From contig NZ_FPAU01000002.1 in NCBI RefSeq assembly GCF_900116535.1, positions 469,301 to 533,300 on the forward strand: DNA of 64,000 bases. The letters run 5' to 3'. Every line of letters begins with the position of its first letter. Position 1 is the stretch's first letter. Shown in pieces: positions 35,594 through 45,652 of the stretch. The position numbers and the translations under genes were made by a program. The stretch is from Kosakonia arachidis. Lineage in GTDB: Bacteria; Pseudomonadota; Gammaproteobacteria; Enterobacterales; Enterobacteriaceae. A model generated the notes under the pieces. That model saw only the letters and a program-made list of their open reading frames with translations, was not told the DNA's origin and searched no databases.

Positions 35594-36386
35594 CGGATTT
35601 GAATTACATCAGGGGCGGCTGCCGCTGCTGGTCAGCATGCCCCATCCCGGCACGCAACTGACGCCGGAGATCGCCCGCGCCCTCACTGCTCGGGCGCAGC
35701 GCCTGGAGGATACGGACTGGCATATTCCGCTACTGTATCAGCCGATCCGCGAGCTTGGCGCCAGCGTGCTGAGCGCCAGATATTCTCGCTATGTCGTGGA
35801 TTTAAACCGCCCGGCGGATGACAAACCGCTATACAGCACGGCGACTACCGGCCTGTTCCCGGGGACTTTTTTTGACGGCGAGCCACTGTTCGAAGCGGGC
35901 AAAGCGCCGGATGACACCACGAAAGCCACCATTTTGCACAACATATGGCAGCCTTATCACCAGGCGCTGGCGCAGGAGCTGGCGCGTTTGCGCGACACTT
36001 TCGGCTACGTGTTGCTGTGGGATGCGCACTCCATCAAATCGGTGGTTCCGCGTTTGTTTGAAGGCAAACTGCCGGACCTGAATTTCGGCACTGCCGATGG
36101 GGCAAGCTGCGCGCCGGAGCTGAGCCGCGCATTGCTGGACTGCTGCGACGCGTTTTCGCACTACAGCAAAGTGCTCAACGGCCGCTTTAAAGGCGGGTAT
36201 ATCACCCGCCATTACGGCGCACCGCAACAGAATATCCATGCGGTACAACTGGAAGTGGCGCAGTGCTGCTACATGGATGAGATGAGCTTTGCGTTCAGCG
36301 AAGAGAAGAGTGAACACTTTCGCGCACTGCTGAGCGCCCTGATAAACACGGCGCTTGCGTGGTGTGACCAAAACCTGAGCCGCTAA
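35586..36386 (+). CDS. hutG: N-formylglutamate deformylase
   Basis: Zinc-dependent hydrolysis of N-formyl-L-glutamate to glutamate and formate, the final step of the five-step pathway. 266 aa from the ATG at 35586, overlapping hutI. It belongs to the N-formylglutamate amidohydrolase family ([64 protein letters not shown]), not to the arginase-like formimidoylglutamase also called HutG in Klebsiella and Salmonella. Together with hutF this fixes the pathway type. Confidence 0.95.
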   Translation: MTNGFELHQGRLPLLVSMPHPGTQLTPEIARALTARAQRLEDTDWHIPLLYQPIRELGASVLSARYSRYVVDLNRPADDKPLYSTATTGLFPGTFFDGEPLFEAGKAPDDTTKATILHNIWQPYHQALAQELARLRDTFGYVLLWDAHSIKSVVPRLFEGKLPDLNFGTADGASCAPELSRALLDCCDAFSHYSKVLNGRFKGGYITRHYGAPQQNIHAVQLEVAQCCYMDEMSFAFSEEKSEHFRALLSALINTALAWCDQNLSR

Positions 36387-36390
36387 ATAA

Positions 36391-36417
36391 AAAGGGATGC
36401 GCTAAGCATCCCTGTTT
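36391..36417. terminator. Bidirectional terminator between hutG and parE
   Basis: AGGGATGC (36393-36400) and GCATCCCT (36406-36413) with A-rich left and T-rich right flanks. It closes the hutUIG operon and the convergent parE gene. Confidence 0.75.
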
Positions 36418-36431
36418 CGTGATGGGGTTTA

Positions 36432-38324
36432 TCAGGCTTCGATATCGGCCATATCGCCTTTTTCTTGCAGCCAGTTGCGACGATCTTCCGAACGCTTTTT
36501 GGCAAGCAGCATATCCATCATGGCGGTGGTTTGCTGTTCATCTTCATCGCTGATGATCAGTTGCACCAGACGGCGGGTGTTCGGATCGAGTGTGGTTTCA
36601 CGGAGCTGCATCGGGTTCATTTCACCCAGCCCTTTAAAGCGCTGCACGTTCGGTTTGCCTTTCTTGCGCTTCAACTGCTCCAGCACGCCGGTTTTCTCTT
36701 CTTCCGTCAGTGCGTAATACACCTCTTTGCCGAGGTCAATACGGTACAGCGGCGGCAGTGCCACGTAAACATGACCATGCTTCACCAGCGCGCGGAAGTG
36801 ACGCACGAACAGCGCACACAGCAGTGTGGCAATGTGCAGACCATCGGAATCTGCATCGGCGAGGATACAGATCTTGCCATAGCGCAGTTGGCTGAGATCG
36901 TCGCTGTCCGGATCGATGCCGATCGCCACGGAAATATCGTGCACTTCCTGCGAGGCCAGCACTTCGTCCGAAGAGACTTCCCAGGTGTTCAGGATCTTGC
37001 CTTTCAGCGGCATGATCGCCTGATATTCGCGATCGCGCGCCTGCTTGGCGGAGCCGCCCGCCGAGTCCCCTTCCACGAGGAACAGCTCGGTACGATTCAG
37101 ATCCTGCGCGGTGCAGTCCGCCAGTTTCCCCGGCAGCGCAGGACCGCTGGTCAGCTTTTTACGCACCACTTTTTTGGCGGCGCGCATGCGACGCTGGGCG
37201 CTGGAAATCGCCATTTCGGCCAGCAGTTCAGCAGTCTGAATATTTTGATTAAGCCACAGGCTGAAGGCATCTTTCACCACGCCGGAGACAAACGCGGCGC
37301 ACTGGCGGGAGGAAAGACGCTCTTTAGTCTGCCCGGCAAACTGCGGATCCTGCATTTTTACCGATAGCACATACGCGCAGCGTTCCCAAATATCTTCCGC
37401 CGAAAGCTTCACACCGCGCGGCAGAATATTGCGGTATTCGCAAAACTCACGCATGGCATCCAGCAGCCCCTGACGCAGGCCGTTGACGTGCGTTCCGCCC
37501 TGCGGGGTCGGGATCAGGTTAACGTAACTTTCCGTCAGCAGCTCGCCGCCTTCTGGCAGCCACAGCAGCGCCCAGTCCGCCGCTTCGGTTTCGGCAGAGA
37601 AATTGCCAATAAACGGTTTTTCCGGCAGTGTCGGCAGGCCGTTGACCGCTTCGCACAGATAGTCGTTCAGGCCATCCTGATAACACCATCGCTGCTCGGC
37701 GTTGTTCACTTCATCTTTGAAGATAATTTCCACGCCGGGGCAGAGTACGGCTTTTGCTTTCAGCAGATGCGTCAAACGGGAAACCGAGAAGCGCGGACTA
37801 TCAAAGAAGGACTCATCCGGCCAGAAATGGACGCTGGTTCCGGTATTGCGTTTGCCGCAGGTACCGATAACGTGCAGATCCTCGACCTTTTCACCATTTT
37901 CAAATGCAATGCTGTAAATTTGTCCGTCACGTTTTACCTGCACTTCCACGCGACGCGACAGGGCGTTCACCACGGAAATGCCCACGCCGTGCAAGCCACC
38001 GGAGAACTGATAGTTCTTATTTGAGAATTTACCGCCCGCATGCAGACGGCAGAGGATCAGCTCAACGGCCGGAACACCCTCTTCCGGGTGAATATCCACC
38101 GGCATACCACGCCCGTCGTCGATAACTTCCAGCGATTGGTCGGGGCGCAGAATCACCTCCACGCGTTTGGCGTGCCCGGCCAGCGCCTCATCGACGCTGT
38201 TATCAATAACTTCCTGCCCAAGGTGGTTTGGGCGAGTGGTATCGGTGTACATCCCCGGACGGCGGCGAACCGGCTCAAGCCCGGTGAGTACCTCTATGGC
38301 ATCAGCGTTATAGGATTGCGTCAT
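36432..38324 (-). CDS. parE: DNA topoisomerase IV subunit B
   Basis: ATPase subunit of topoisomerase IV. With the start at 38324 (MTQSYNADAIEVLTG) it is 630 aa, equal to E. coli; the open frame runs 15 codons further upstream. GHKL ATPase motifs are intact (EVIDNSVDEALAGHA; DDGRGMPVDIH; GGLHGVGISVVNALS) and the TOPRIM part has VEGDSAGGSAKQARDREYQA and ILADADSDGLHI. It is immediately downstream of yqiA on the same strand. Confidence 0.98.
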   Translation of the reverse strand: MTQSYNADAIEVLTGLEPVRRRPGMYTDTTRPNHLGQEVIDNSVDEALAGHAKRVEVILRPDQSLEVIDDGRGMPVDIHPEEGVPAVELILCRLHAGGKFSNKNYQFSGGLHGVGISVVNALSRRVEVQVKRDGQIYSIAFENGEKVEDLHVIGTCGKRNTGTSVHFWPDESFFDSPRFSVSRLTHLLKAKAVLCPGVEIIFKDEVNNAEQRWCYQDGLNDYLCEAVNGLPTLPEKPFIGNFSAETEAADWALLWLPEGGELLTESYVNLIPTPQGGTHVNGLRQGLLDAMREFCEYRNILPRGVKLSAEDIWERCAYVLSVKMQDPQFAGQTKERLSSRQCAAFVSGVVKDAFSLWLNQNIQTAELLAEMAISSAQRRMRAAKKVVRKKLTSGPALPGKLADCTAQDLNRTELFLVEGDSAGGSAKQARDREYQAIMPLKGKILNTWEVSSDEVLASQEVHDISVAIGIDPDSDDLSQLRYGKICILADADSDGLHIATLLCALFVRHFRALVKHGHVYVALPPLYRIDLGKEVYYALTEEEKTGVLEQLKRKKGKPNVQRFKGLGEMNPMQLRETTLDPNTRRLVQLIISDEDEQQTTAMMDMLLAKKRSEDRRNWLQEKGDMADIEA

Positions 38325-38365
38325 GGTTTGTTCGTAGATAGTGACCGCATCGTTTCCTTGCCGGC

Positions 38366-38941
38366 TCAATGCAGCCCAAGGAAATCGATAATCTGTGTGA
38401 AATGATTCTCAAAGCCAACAAAGGCATGATTCCCGCCCTCTTCTACAGTCTGGCGACAGGCATCGTAATAGGCCACCGCCTGGCGGTAATCAAGCACTTC
38501 GTCCCCGGTTTGTTGCAGCAACCAGATAAGGTCTGGCGCTTCAAGCGGGTCAACTTGCATCACTTTGAGCTCGTAAATATGGCGAGACTCTAGCACATAT
38601 TGCTCCCCAGTGTAGGGATTCTCGTTATTGCCGAGGTAATCGGCCAGTAACTCAAACGGGCGCACAGCCGGGTTGATCACCACCGCTGGCAACATAAAAC
38701 ATTGCGAGAGCCAGGTTGCATAGTAACCGCCCAGCGACGATCCGACGACACCAAGCTGACGCCCGCCCTGTTCAAGCACCAGCGACTCCAGCAATTCGGC
38801 AGCAGCAGCGGGATAAGGCGGCAACTGCGGCACCAGCACTTCGATGTCGGGATAATACTGCGACAGCCATTGCGACAACTGTGTGGCCTTCGCCGAACGC
38901 GGTGAACTGTTAAAACCATGCAGATAAAGAAGAGTGGACAT
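38366..38941 (-). CDS. yqiA: Esterase YqiA
   Basis: 191 aa alpha/beta-hydrolase active on short-chain acyl-CoA and p-nitrophenyl esters in E. coli. Nucleophile motif [14 protein letters not shown]; the acid and base lie in [10 protein letters not shown] and [11 protein letters not shown]. The start at 38941 ([16 protein letters not shown]) overlaps the cpdA stop codon (TAATG), so translation is coupled. In operon nudF-yqiB-cpdA-yqiA-parE. Confidence 0.95.
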   Translation of the reverse strand: MSTLLYLHGFNSSPRSAKATQLSQWLSQYYPDIEVLVPQLPPYPAAAAELLESLVLEQGGRQLGVVGSSLGGYYATWLSQCFMLPAVVINPAVRPFELLADYLGNNENPYTGEQYVLESRHIYELKVMQVDPLEAPDLIWLLQQTGDEVLDYRQAVAYYDACRQTVEEGGNHAFVGFENHFTQIIDFLGLH

Positions 38942-39768
38942 TAGTAGCCTTCTGAAGCCGTATCGGGGCGGAACAGCGTGCTCTCCAGCCGGCAAACTTC
39001 AGTATATAGCGTTCCGTCATCGTAGAGATCCAGCCAGCGCCAGCCCGGTGCAATGGTATCGAGCGTAAAGTTGGCGCAGTGCGGTTTGAACTGCACGCAG
39101 GTTGACGGCGTTGCCAGCAGGCGGCGACCATTCCAGTCGAGATCCAGCTCCTGGTGAATATGCCCGCACAGAAGGTGGCGCACTTTCGGGAAGCGCTGGA
39201 GCACATTATTCAGTTCACCCGCGTTACGCAAGCTGTGCTGATCGAGCCAGCTACAACCGGATGGCAGCGGATGGTGGTGAAGCAACAACAAGGTGTGACG
39301 CTCCGGGCTGTCGGAAAGTTTATTCTCCAGCCACTCGAGCTGAAATTCGCTCAATTCGCCGTGCGGAACGCCAAACACCTGACTGTCCAGCAGCAGAATT
39401 TGCCAATGTTCACCGATAAACACGCGTTTTGCCGGTGAAATCCCCGCATCCTGCAACGCGCTGTACATGGCGGGCTGGAAATCGTGATTACCCGGTAACC
39501 AGACGCAAGGCGCAACAAATCTTGCGATGCCTTCAGCAAAATGCTGATAAGCCGCAGCGGAGTGATCCTGTGCCAGGTCGCCGGTGGCGACAATCAGATC
39601 GCAAGGGCGTTGCTGGGCCTGGATAGCCTCCAGTACCGCCTGATAACTTTCCCAGGTATTGACCCCTAACAGCGTCTCGTGCTTTTCGGCAAACAGGTGA
39701 GAATCAGTAATTTGTAAGACCCTGACTCTGGACTCACCGGCCAGAGAGAGGTTTAACAGGCTTTCCAA
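38941..39768 (-). CDS. cpdA: 3',5'-cyclic-AMP phosphodiesterase
   Basis: Calcineurin-like dinuclear metallophosphoesterase lowering cAMP. 275 aa, the E. coli length. Metal motifs in order: [44 protein letters not shown] and [10 protein letters not shown]. Located between yqiB (24-base gap) and yqiA (overlap) in the nudF operon. Confidence 0.97.
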   Translation of the reverse strand: MESLLNLSLAGESRVRVLQITDSHLFAEKHETLLGVNTWESYQAVLEAIQAQQRPCDLIVATGDLAQDHSAAAYQHFAEGIARFVAPCVWLPGNHDFQPAMYSALQDAGISPAKRVFIGEHWQILLLDSQVFGVPHGELSEFQLEWLENKLSDSPERHTLLLLHHHPLPSGCSWLDQHSLRNAGELNNVLQRFPKVRHLLCGHIHQELDLDWNGRRLLATPSTCVQFKPHCANFTLDTIAPGWRWLDLYDDGTLYTEVCRLESTLFRPDTASEGY

Positions 39769-39792
39769 ATGGTGTCCTTAGGTTTCATGACG

Positions 39793-40215
39793 CTAACAAA
39801 CCGGAATCGCCATTGCTCCATGTGCTAAACAGTAACGTAGCCAATCGGCCAGAAACTGGTTAATTTGATGCTTTTCGTCGCGTTGATGCAACTTTTTATT
39901 AGGATAATCATAACGCGCTTTGAAACGGAAGATCTGCTGACTTGAACACACTTCAGCGACCATCGCATCGTGGTACAAGCGTACCGTCATGGACGGCAGG
40001 CTCCAGTAACTCACGGCAGGCGCCGTCTGTTCAATTTCCACCAGCGTCGTATAACGCGTAGCTTCTACTATCGTTAACCGGTATTGCGCGTTAGTCACCT
40101 GATAGCTCACCATTTGGCCCGCTTCATCATTACGCGGCAACAGACGACGCAACTTAGCGAAATTGGTTTCGCACAGGCGCATCATTTCAGGGAAGTCAGG
40201 TGTATAGCGCTTCAT
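39793..40215 (-). CDS. yqiB: DUF1249 family protein YqiB
   Basis: 140 aa from the ATG at 40215 ([20 protein letters not shown]), whose first bases overlap the nudF stop (ATGA). The conserved block [20 protein letters not shown] and the C-terminal [20 protein letters not shown] define the family. Soluble, function unknown; the conserved coupling to nudF and cpdA suggests a role in nucleotide metabolism (inference). Confidence 0.93.
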   Translation of the reverse strand: MKRYTPDFPEMMRLCETNFAKLRRLLPRNDEAGQMVSYQVTNAQYRLTIVEATRYTTLVEIEQTAPAVSYWSLPSMTVRLYHDAMVAEVCSSQQIFRFKARYDYPNKKLHQRDEKHQINQFLADWLRYCLAHGAMAIPVC

Positions 40216-40844
40216 TTTTTCCACTCGTTTCGTAAGTTCTCATGATGCAGTTGCAGCCATTGCAGGGCGATGACAGATGCTGCGTTATCGATTTTCCCCT
40301 CTTCTACCCACTGGTAAGCCTGTTCCCGACTCACCACATGAACCCGAATATCTTCGTTTTCATCCACCAGACCATGAACACCTTCGGCCTGAGTGGCATC
40401 CACTTCACCGACAAAGACGGCAGAACGCTCGCTGGTGCCGCCAGGGCTTGCCAGATAGCTCAATACTTTTTTTGCGCGTCCAACAGTTAACCCCGCCTCT
40501 TCGACCGCTTCACGGCGCACAACGTCTTCTTCGCTTTCGCCCTCTTCAATCATACCGGCGACCATCTCCAGCAGCCACGGGCTTTCACTGGTATCGAATG
40601 CCGCAATACGGATCTGTTCGATCAGCACAACTTCGTCGCGCACTGGGTCAAAGGGTAGCAAGACTGCAGCGTGGCCGCGTTCAAAAATTTCACGGCGTAC
40701 TTCACCGCTCATTTCACCATTAAATAAACGGTGGCGGAAACGGTAAAGATCGAGCGAAAAAAAACCGCTGTACAGCGTTTCTCGTGCAATAATTTCTACA
40801 TCGTTTTTTGTGAAAGTCACTGGGGATATTACTGGCTTATTCAT
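40212..40844 (-). CDS. nudF: ADP-ribose pyrophosphatase (Nudix)
   Basis: Hydrolyses ADP-ribose to AMP and ribose 5-phosphate. The Nudix box [20 protein letters not shown] with the following AG is complete. The ATG at 40844 ([18 protein letters not shown]) gives 210 aa and aligns with the E. coli start; an ATG three codons upstream is possible. First gene of the operon running through parE, divergent from tolC. Confidence 0.96.
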   Translation of the reverse strand: MNKPVISPVTFTKNDVEIIARETLYSGFFSLDLYRFRHRLFNGEMSGEVRREIFERGHAAVLLPFDPVRDEVVLIEQIRIAAFDTSESPWLLEMVAGMIEEGESEEDVVRREAVEEAGLTVGRAKKVLSYLASPGGTSERSAVFVGEVDATQAEGVHGLVDENEDIRVHVVSREQAYQWVEEGKIDNAASVIALQWLQLHHENLRNEWKK

Positions 40845-40944
40845 TGGCGGCATCTCATTCGAAATAATGACAAAACTGTAGATTTCAAGCCTGTTTAATT
40901 ATCGTTTCAAGCGCTATGTGATAGATTGGTGCAAATTTATGCCG

Positions 40945-40963
40945 ATGGCACGTAACGCCAAGC
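40945..40963. promoter_or_regulatory. Marbox upstream of tolC
   Basis: ATGGCACGTAACGCCAAGC fits the MarA/SoxS/Rob recognition pattern AYNGCACNNWNNRYYAAAY nearly throughout and corresponds to the known tolC marbox of E. coli. Confidence 0.75.
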
Positions 40964-41051
40964 TTAAGCGGTGTCCGTTTCTGCTAGAATCGGCGATTAT
41001 TTTTTCCCAATTTAGACCAGCGCTAATACTGCTTCACAACAAGGAATGCAA

Positions 41052-42488
41052 ATGAAGAAATTGCTCCCCCTCCTTATCGGTCTGAGCCTGACAGGTTTCA
41101 GCACCATGAGCCAGGCAGAAAACCTGCTGCAGGTTTATCAGCAGGCACGCTTAAGTAACCCGGACCTGCGTAAATCCGCAGCGGACCGCGACGCCGCTTT
41201 CGAGAAAATTAACGAAGCGCGCAGCCCGTTACTGCCTCAGCTCGGTTTGGGTGCAGATTACGATTATGCCAATGGCTACCGTGACAGCAAAGGCGTGAAT
41301 TCCAACGCTACGAGTGCTTCTCTGCAATTGACGCAGACTATTTTTGATATGTCAAAATGGCGTGCGCTGACATTACAAGAAAAAACCGCAGGTATTCAGG
41401 ATGTGAGCTGGCAGACCGCGCAGCAAACATTGATTCTTAACACCGCGACGGCCTACTTCAACGTACTGAGTGCGATCGACGCCCTTTCCTACACTGAAGC
41501 GAATAAACAGGCGATCTATCGCCAGTTGGATCAAACCACTCAGCGTTTCAATGTTGGCCTGGTCGCCATTACCGACGTACAGAACGCTCGGTCACAGTAT
41601 GATACCGTACTGGCGAATGAAGTTACCGCGCGTAATAACCTCGACAACGCGGTGGAATCACTGCGTCAGGTTACCGGCAACTACTACCCGGAACTGGCAT
41701 CGCTGAATGTCGACAGTTTCAAAACAGACAAACCGCAGACAGTTAATGCGCTGCTGAAGGAAGCGGAAAACCGTAACCTGACGCTGCTGCAGGCGCGTCT
41801 GAGCCAGGATCTGGCCCGCGAGCAAATCCGTCAGGCGCAGGATGGACATCTCCCGACGCTGAACCTGACTGCCTCTACAGGCGTATCTAACACGTCCTAC
41901 AGTGGTTCAAAAACCAATACGTCGCAATATGATGATGTGAATGCGGGTCAGAACAAAGTCGGCCTGAGCTTCTCACTCCCCTTGTATCAGGGTGGTCAGG
42001 TGAATTCACAGGTGAAACAGGCGCAGTACAACTTTGTTGGCGCAAGTGAACAACTTGAAAGCGCGCATCGTAGCGTCGTACAGAACGTGCGCTCCTCTTT
42101 CAACAACGTGAACGCGTCTATCAGCAGCATCAACGCCTACAAACAAGCGGTTGTTTCTGCCCAAAGCTCTCTGGATGCGATGGAAGCAGGCTACTCCGTG
42201 GGTACGCGTACCATTGTTGATGTGCTGGATGCGACCACTACGTTGTATAACGCCAAGCAACAACTCTCAAGCGCACGTTACAACTACCTGATTAACGAGC
42301 TGAATATCAAATCAGCATTGGGTACGCTGAACGAGCAGGATCTACTGGCGCTCAACAATGCGCTGGGTAAAAACGTCTCTACCACGCCGGAAAGTGTGGC
42401 ACCGGATAACCCGCAGCAGGATGCCAGTGTTGATAACTTCAATGGCAACGTACAGCCTGCCGCGGCACGCACCAAAGTTAAACGCTAA
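41052..42488 (+). CDS. tolC: Outer-membrane efflux channel TolC
   Basis: Trimeric outer-membrane channel for AcrAB, MacAB, haemolysin-type secretion and siderophore export. The ATG at 41052 is chosen because the one six bases upstream is too close to the AAGGA site; 478 aa. A signal peptide ([20 protein letters not shown], cleavage after SQA) is followed by two repeats of the outer-membrane factor domain ([40 protein letters not shown]). The variable C-terminal tail is shorter than in E. coli. Confidence 0.98.
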   Translation: MKKLLPLLIGLSLTGFSTMSQAENLLQVYQQARLSNPDLRKSAADRDAAFEKINEARSPLLPQLGLGADYDYANGYRDSKGVNSNATSASLQLTQTIFDMSKWRALTLQEKTAGIQDVSWQTAQQTLILNTATAYFNVLSAIDALSYTEANKQAIYRQLDQTTQRFNVGLVAITDVQNARSQYDTVLANEVTARNNLDNAVESLRQVTGNYYPELASLNVDSFKTDKPQTVNALLKEAENRNLTLLQARLSQDLAREQIRQAQDGHLPTLNLTASTGVSNTSYSGSKTNTSQYDDVNAGQNKVGLSFSLPLYQGGQVNSQVKQAQYNFVGASEQLESAHRSVVQNVRSSFNNVNASISSINAYKQAVVSAQSSLDAMEAGYSVGTRTIVDVLDATTTLYNAKQQLSSARYNYLINELNIKSALGTLNEQDLLALNNALGKNVSTTPESVAPDNPQQDASVDNFNGNVQPAAARTKVKR

Positions 42489-42503
42489 TCAGCACCGATC
42501 CGC

Positions 42504-42530
42504 AACGGGGGCAATCCTGCCCCCGTTTCT
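42504..42530 (+). terminator. tolC terminator
   Basis: Ten-base stem AACGGGGGCA (42504-42513) and TGCCCCCGTT (42518-42527), followed by TCT. Strong GC stem, short U run. Confidence 0.8.
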
Positions 42531-42631
42531 ACGTAAGGCAACGTAAAGGCCTCCCCCCTCGCTTTAATTTCAACCACTCATCCTCTATCCTGAACGTTTT
42601 ATATGTGCCTTTGGGATGCAGGAAGATAATA

Positions 42632-43300
42632 ATGAAACGGACAAAAAACATTCAACACGCGACGTTCCGCAAAAGCTGGGGCGCACGTCATTTAACGCCT
42701 GTTGCACTGGCGGTGACAGCGGTTTTCATGCTAGCGGGCTGTGAAAAAAGCGACGAAACGGTTTCCCTGTACCAGAATGCGGACGATTGTTCGTCGGCAA
42801 ATCCGGGGAAAAGCGCTGAGTGTAAAACCGCTTACAACAACGCCCTGAAAGAAGCTGAGCGCACGGCGCCGAAGTACGCAACGCGCGAAGACTGTGTTGC
42901 TGAATTTGGCGAAGGCCAGTGTCAGCAGACGCCTGTTCAGGCAGGCATGGCACCGGAAAATCAGGCACAAGCACAGTCCGGCGGCAGCTTTTGGATGCCG
43001 CTGATGGCGGGCTATATGATGGGTCGCCTGATGGGCGGTAGCGCAGGTTTTGCCCAGCAACCGCTGTTCAGCTCGCGTAATCCGGCAAGCCCGGCTTATG
43101 GTCAGTACACCGATGCATCCGGTAAAGGCTATGGCGCAGCACAGCCAGGCCGCACCATGACCGTACCGAAAACGGCCATGGCGCCCAAACCGGCGACCAC
43201 AACGACGGTGACCCGTGGCGGCTTCGGTGAGTCTGTCGCGAAGCAGAACACGATGCAGCGTCGCGTCAGTGGTACACCCACCCGCTCAATGGGCGGTTGA
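42632..43300 (+). CDS. ygiB: DUF1190 lipoprotein YgiB
   Basis: 222 aa from the ATG at 42632 ([20 protein letters not shown]). An N-terminal helix ends in the lipobox MLAGC (Cys at about residue 37), preceded by an unusually long basic region, as in E. coli YgiB. The middle has paired Cys residues ([14 protein letters not shown]); the C-terminal half is Gly/Ala/Thr-rich. Usually grouped with ygiC downstream of tolC; function unknown. Confidence 0.94.
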   Translation: MKRTKNIQHATFRKSWGARHLTPVALAVTAVFMLAGCEKSDETVSLYQNADDCSSANPGKSAECKTAYNNALKEAERTAPKYATREDCVAEFGEGQCQQTPVQAGMAPENQAQAQSGGSFWMPLMAGYMMGRLMGGSAGFAQQPLFSSRNPASPAYGQYTDASGKGYGAAQPGRTMTVPKTAMAPKPATTTTVTRGGFGESVAKQNTMQRRVSGTPTRSMGG

Positions 43301-43305
43301 TGGTT

Positions 43306-44466
43306 ATGGAAAGAATCGCAATTACCGAGCGCCCGGACTGGCGCGAAAAAGCCACCGAATATGGTTTTAATTTTCACACCATGTACGGAGAGCCATACTG
43401 GTGTGAAGAGGCGTACTACAAGCTGACGCTTGCTCAGGTCGAGAAGTTGGAAGAGGTTACCGCCGAACTGCATCAGATGTGCCTGAAAGTTGTGGAAAAA
43501 GTGGTTGCCAGCGACGAGCTGATGGCCAAATTCCGCATTCCAAAACACACCAGGGGCTTTGTACGCCAGTCCTGGGCAACGCAGCAACCCTCGCTCTATT
43601 CACGTCTCGATCTCGCCTGGGATGGTGTGGGCGAACCCAAATTGCTGGAGAACAATGCAGACACACCAACGTCTCTGTATGAAGCCGCTTTTTTCCAGTG
43701 GATCTGGTTAGAAGACCAGCTAAACGCCGGCAACCTGCCAGCGGGCAGCGATCAATTCAACAGCCTGCAAGAGCAGCTCATCGCGCGTTTCGCCGAGCTT
43801 CGCGAGCGGCACGGTTTCCAGTTGCTGCACTTCAGCTGCTGCCGGGATACCGTTGAAGATCGCGGTACCGTGCAGTATCTGCAAGATTGCGCAGCAGAAG
43901 CGGAGCTGGCCTCGGAGTTCCTCTATATCGAGGATATCGGCCTGGGCGAGAAAGGCCAGTTTACCGACCTTCAGGATCAGGTGATTGGCAACCTGTTCAA
44001 GCTTTATCCGTGGGAATACATGCTGCGCGAAATGTTCTCTACCAAGCTGGAAGATGCCGGTGTTCGCTGGCTCGAACCCGCATGGAAGAGCATTATTTCC
44101 AATAAAGCGCTGTTGCCGCTGCTGTGGGAGATGTTCCCTAATCACCCCAATCTGCTGCCTGCGTACTTTGCCGAAGACGATTATCCGCAAATGGAAAAAT
44201 ACGTCGTGAAACCGATTTTCTCCCGTGAAGGCGCAAATATATCCATCGTTGAGAACGGAAAAACAGTCGAGGCCGTTGAAGGGCCATACGGCGAAGAGGG
44301 CATGATTGTGCAGCAGTACCACCCGTTGCCAAAATTCGGCGACAGTTATACGCTGATCGGCAGTTGGCTGATCAACGATCAGCCTGCAGGAATCGGCATT
44401 CGTGAAGATCGCGCGCTGATCACCCAGGATCTGTCACGTTTTTATCCGCATATTTTTACCGAATAA
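43306..44466 (+). CDS. ygiC: YgiC, glutathionylspermidine synthase-like ATP-grasp protein
   Basis: 386 aa, as in E. coli, from the ATG at 43306 ([20 protein letters not shown]), five bases after the ygiB stop. It is related to the ATP-grasp C-terminal domain of glutathionylspermidine synthase: [20 protein letters not shown], then [18 protein letters not shown] and [13 protein letters not shown]. coli YgiC is reported not to make glutathionylspermidine, so the amide bond it forms is unknown. Confidence 0.95.
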   Translation: MERIAITERPDWREKATEYGFNFHTMYGEPYWCEEAYYKLTLAQVEKLEEVTAELHQMCLKVVEKVVASDELMAKFRIPKHTRGFVRQSWATQQPSLYSRLDLAWDGVGEPKLLENNADTPTSLYEAAFFQWIWLEDQLNAGNLPAGSDQFNSLQEQLIARFAELRERHGFQLLHFSCCRDTVEDRGTVQYLQDCAAEAELASEFLYIEDIGLGEKGQFTDLQDQVIGNLFKLYPWEYMLREMFSTKLEDAGVRWLEPAWKSIISNKALLPLLWEMFPNHPNLLPAYFAEDDYPQMEKYVVKPIFSREGANISIVENGKTVEAVEGPYGEEGMIVQQYHPLPKFGDSYTLIGSWLINDQPAGIGIREDRALITQDLSRFYPHIFTE

Positions 44467-44496
44467 GGTAAAAGACCATCGCCTGCTGACAATAAA

Positions 44497-44557
44497 GCCC
44501 ATGCCGGTTTGTCTCCTTTTACTTGTGCTGAGTTAGCAGAGATATTCCGGCATGGGC
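44497..44557. repeat. 61-base perfect-arm stem-loop after ygiC
   Basis: GCCCATGCCGG (44497-44507) and CCGGCATGGGC (44547-44557) are exact complements with a 39-base loop that contains a smaller stem, TGCT/AGCA (44526-44538). No T run follows. It lies between the convergent ygiC and ygiD genes and could be an mRNA 3' structure or part of a small RNA. Confidence 0.45.
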
Positions 44558-44639
44558 ATTCCTCAGGCTATAGCCTTACAGGAGTAATGACCACCTCACC
44601 AGCGGGGGGTTTAGGGGTGACCAGGGATGACAAAATGGA

Positions 44640-44666
44640 AGGGTGGCTGCCAGAGCCACCCTTTGT
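44640..44666. terminator. Terminator between ygiC and ygiD
   Basis: AGGGTGGCT (44640-44648) and AGCCACCCT (44654-44662) with a five-base loop, followed by TTGTCTT. Suitable for the + strand and, more weakly, for ygiD. Confidence 0.75.
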
Positions 44667-44667
44667 C

Positions 44668-45456
44668 TTAACCAACCTGAACTGAGAGCATACTCAGCGA
44701 ACCCATCTCAATACCGTCCACCGGGATAGTAATGTCCTCGGAACCGTTCCATGCACCCAGCACATACAGCAGCGGCAGGTAGTGATCCGGCGTTGGGCAA
44801 GACAACGATCCGCCTTCATGATCGAGGTAATTTACCAGCGGATGCTGCTCAACCGGCCCCTGCCAGGTAAGGTTCGCTTTCACATAATCGTTGAACGATG
44901 TGGCCCACGGATACGGCGCATTTTCACCATGCCAGCGCACGGTACGCAGGTTATGCACCACGTTTCCGCTGGCAACCAGCATAATACCCTCATCACGCAG
45001 CGCAGCCAACTTGCGTCCCATCTCAAAATGCCATGCCGCTGGCTTCGTGCTGTCGACACTGAGCTGTACCATCGGTATGTCGGCATTCGGGTACATTTTA
45101 ATCAGCACGCCCCAGGAACCGTGGTCAAAACCCCAGGCTTCTTTATCAAGCACAACCGGCACAGGTGCCAGTAAATCAACCAGGTGCTGGGCCAGTTCCG
45201 GCGATCCCGGTGCCGGATAATGAGTATCGTACAACGCTTGTGGAAAACCGCCGAAATCATGGATAGTTTTCGGCGCTTCCATCGCGGTAACGCCAGTGCC
45301 ACGGGTAAACCAGTGAGCGGACACCACCACAATCGCTTTCGGGCGTGGCAGCGTCTCGCCTAACCTTCCCCAGGCGCGGGTATAAACGTTATCTTCCAGA
45401 ACATTCATTGGGCTACCGTGGCCCAGAAACAGCGCTGGCATACGAGGTGCAGACAT
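44668..45456 (-). CDS. ygiD: 4,5-DOPA dioxygenase-like extradiol dioxygenase YgiD
   Basis: 262 aa LigB-type class III extradiol dioxygenase. Start at 45456 (MSAPRMPALFLGHGSPMNVL), since this ATG follows AAGGATATCACC and gives the E. coli length. Metal and catalytic His residues are in FLGHGSPM, VSAHWFTRGT, GFDHGSWGVL and ASGNVVHNLR. E. coli YgiD acts on L-DOPA to give betalamic or muscaflavin precursors in vitro; its physiological substrate is uncertain. Confidence 0.94.
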   Translation of the reverse strand: MSAPRMPALFLGHGSPMNVLEDNVYTRAWGRLGETLPRPKAIVVVSAHWFTRGTGVTAMEAPKTIHDFGGFPQALYDTHYPAPGSPELAQHLVDLLAPVPVVLDKEAWGFDHGSWGVLIKMYPNADIPMVQLSVDSTKPAAWHFEMGRKLAALRDEGIMLVASGNVVHNLRTVRWHGENAPYPWATSFNDYVKANLTWQGPVEQHPLVNYLDHEGGSLSCPTPDHYLPLLYVLGAWNGSEDITIPVDGIEMGSLSMLSVQVG

Positions 45457-45618
45457 GGTGATATCCTTACAGAGTGTGTCAATTTGATAATGCCACATTA
45501 CGCCTTTTCATGGTGTGAAGAACTCAGATAACCATGATGAAGATCATCAGTAATTTTGAATGTAGGCATCAAGTAAAGATAAGACTCCTGCCTCGCTTTT
45601 CAGTTAATAAACGCTTAC

Positions 45619-45637
45619 ATTAATGAGAATCATTATC
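45619..45637. promoter_or_regulatory. Fur-box-like site directly upstream of zupT
   Basis: ATTAATGAGAATCATTATC matches the Fur consensus GATAATGATAATCATTATC at 16 of 19 positions and ends 15 bases before the zupT start, so bound Fur would block transcription or the ribosome-binding region. Confidence 0.6.
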
Positions 45638-45652
45638 ATAAAGGAGCAATCC

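Noticed and set aside
36465-37367. A 300-codon plus-strand open frame antisense to parE
   Set aside because: Shadow frame over a conserved essential gene; no ribosome binding site or recognisable domain.
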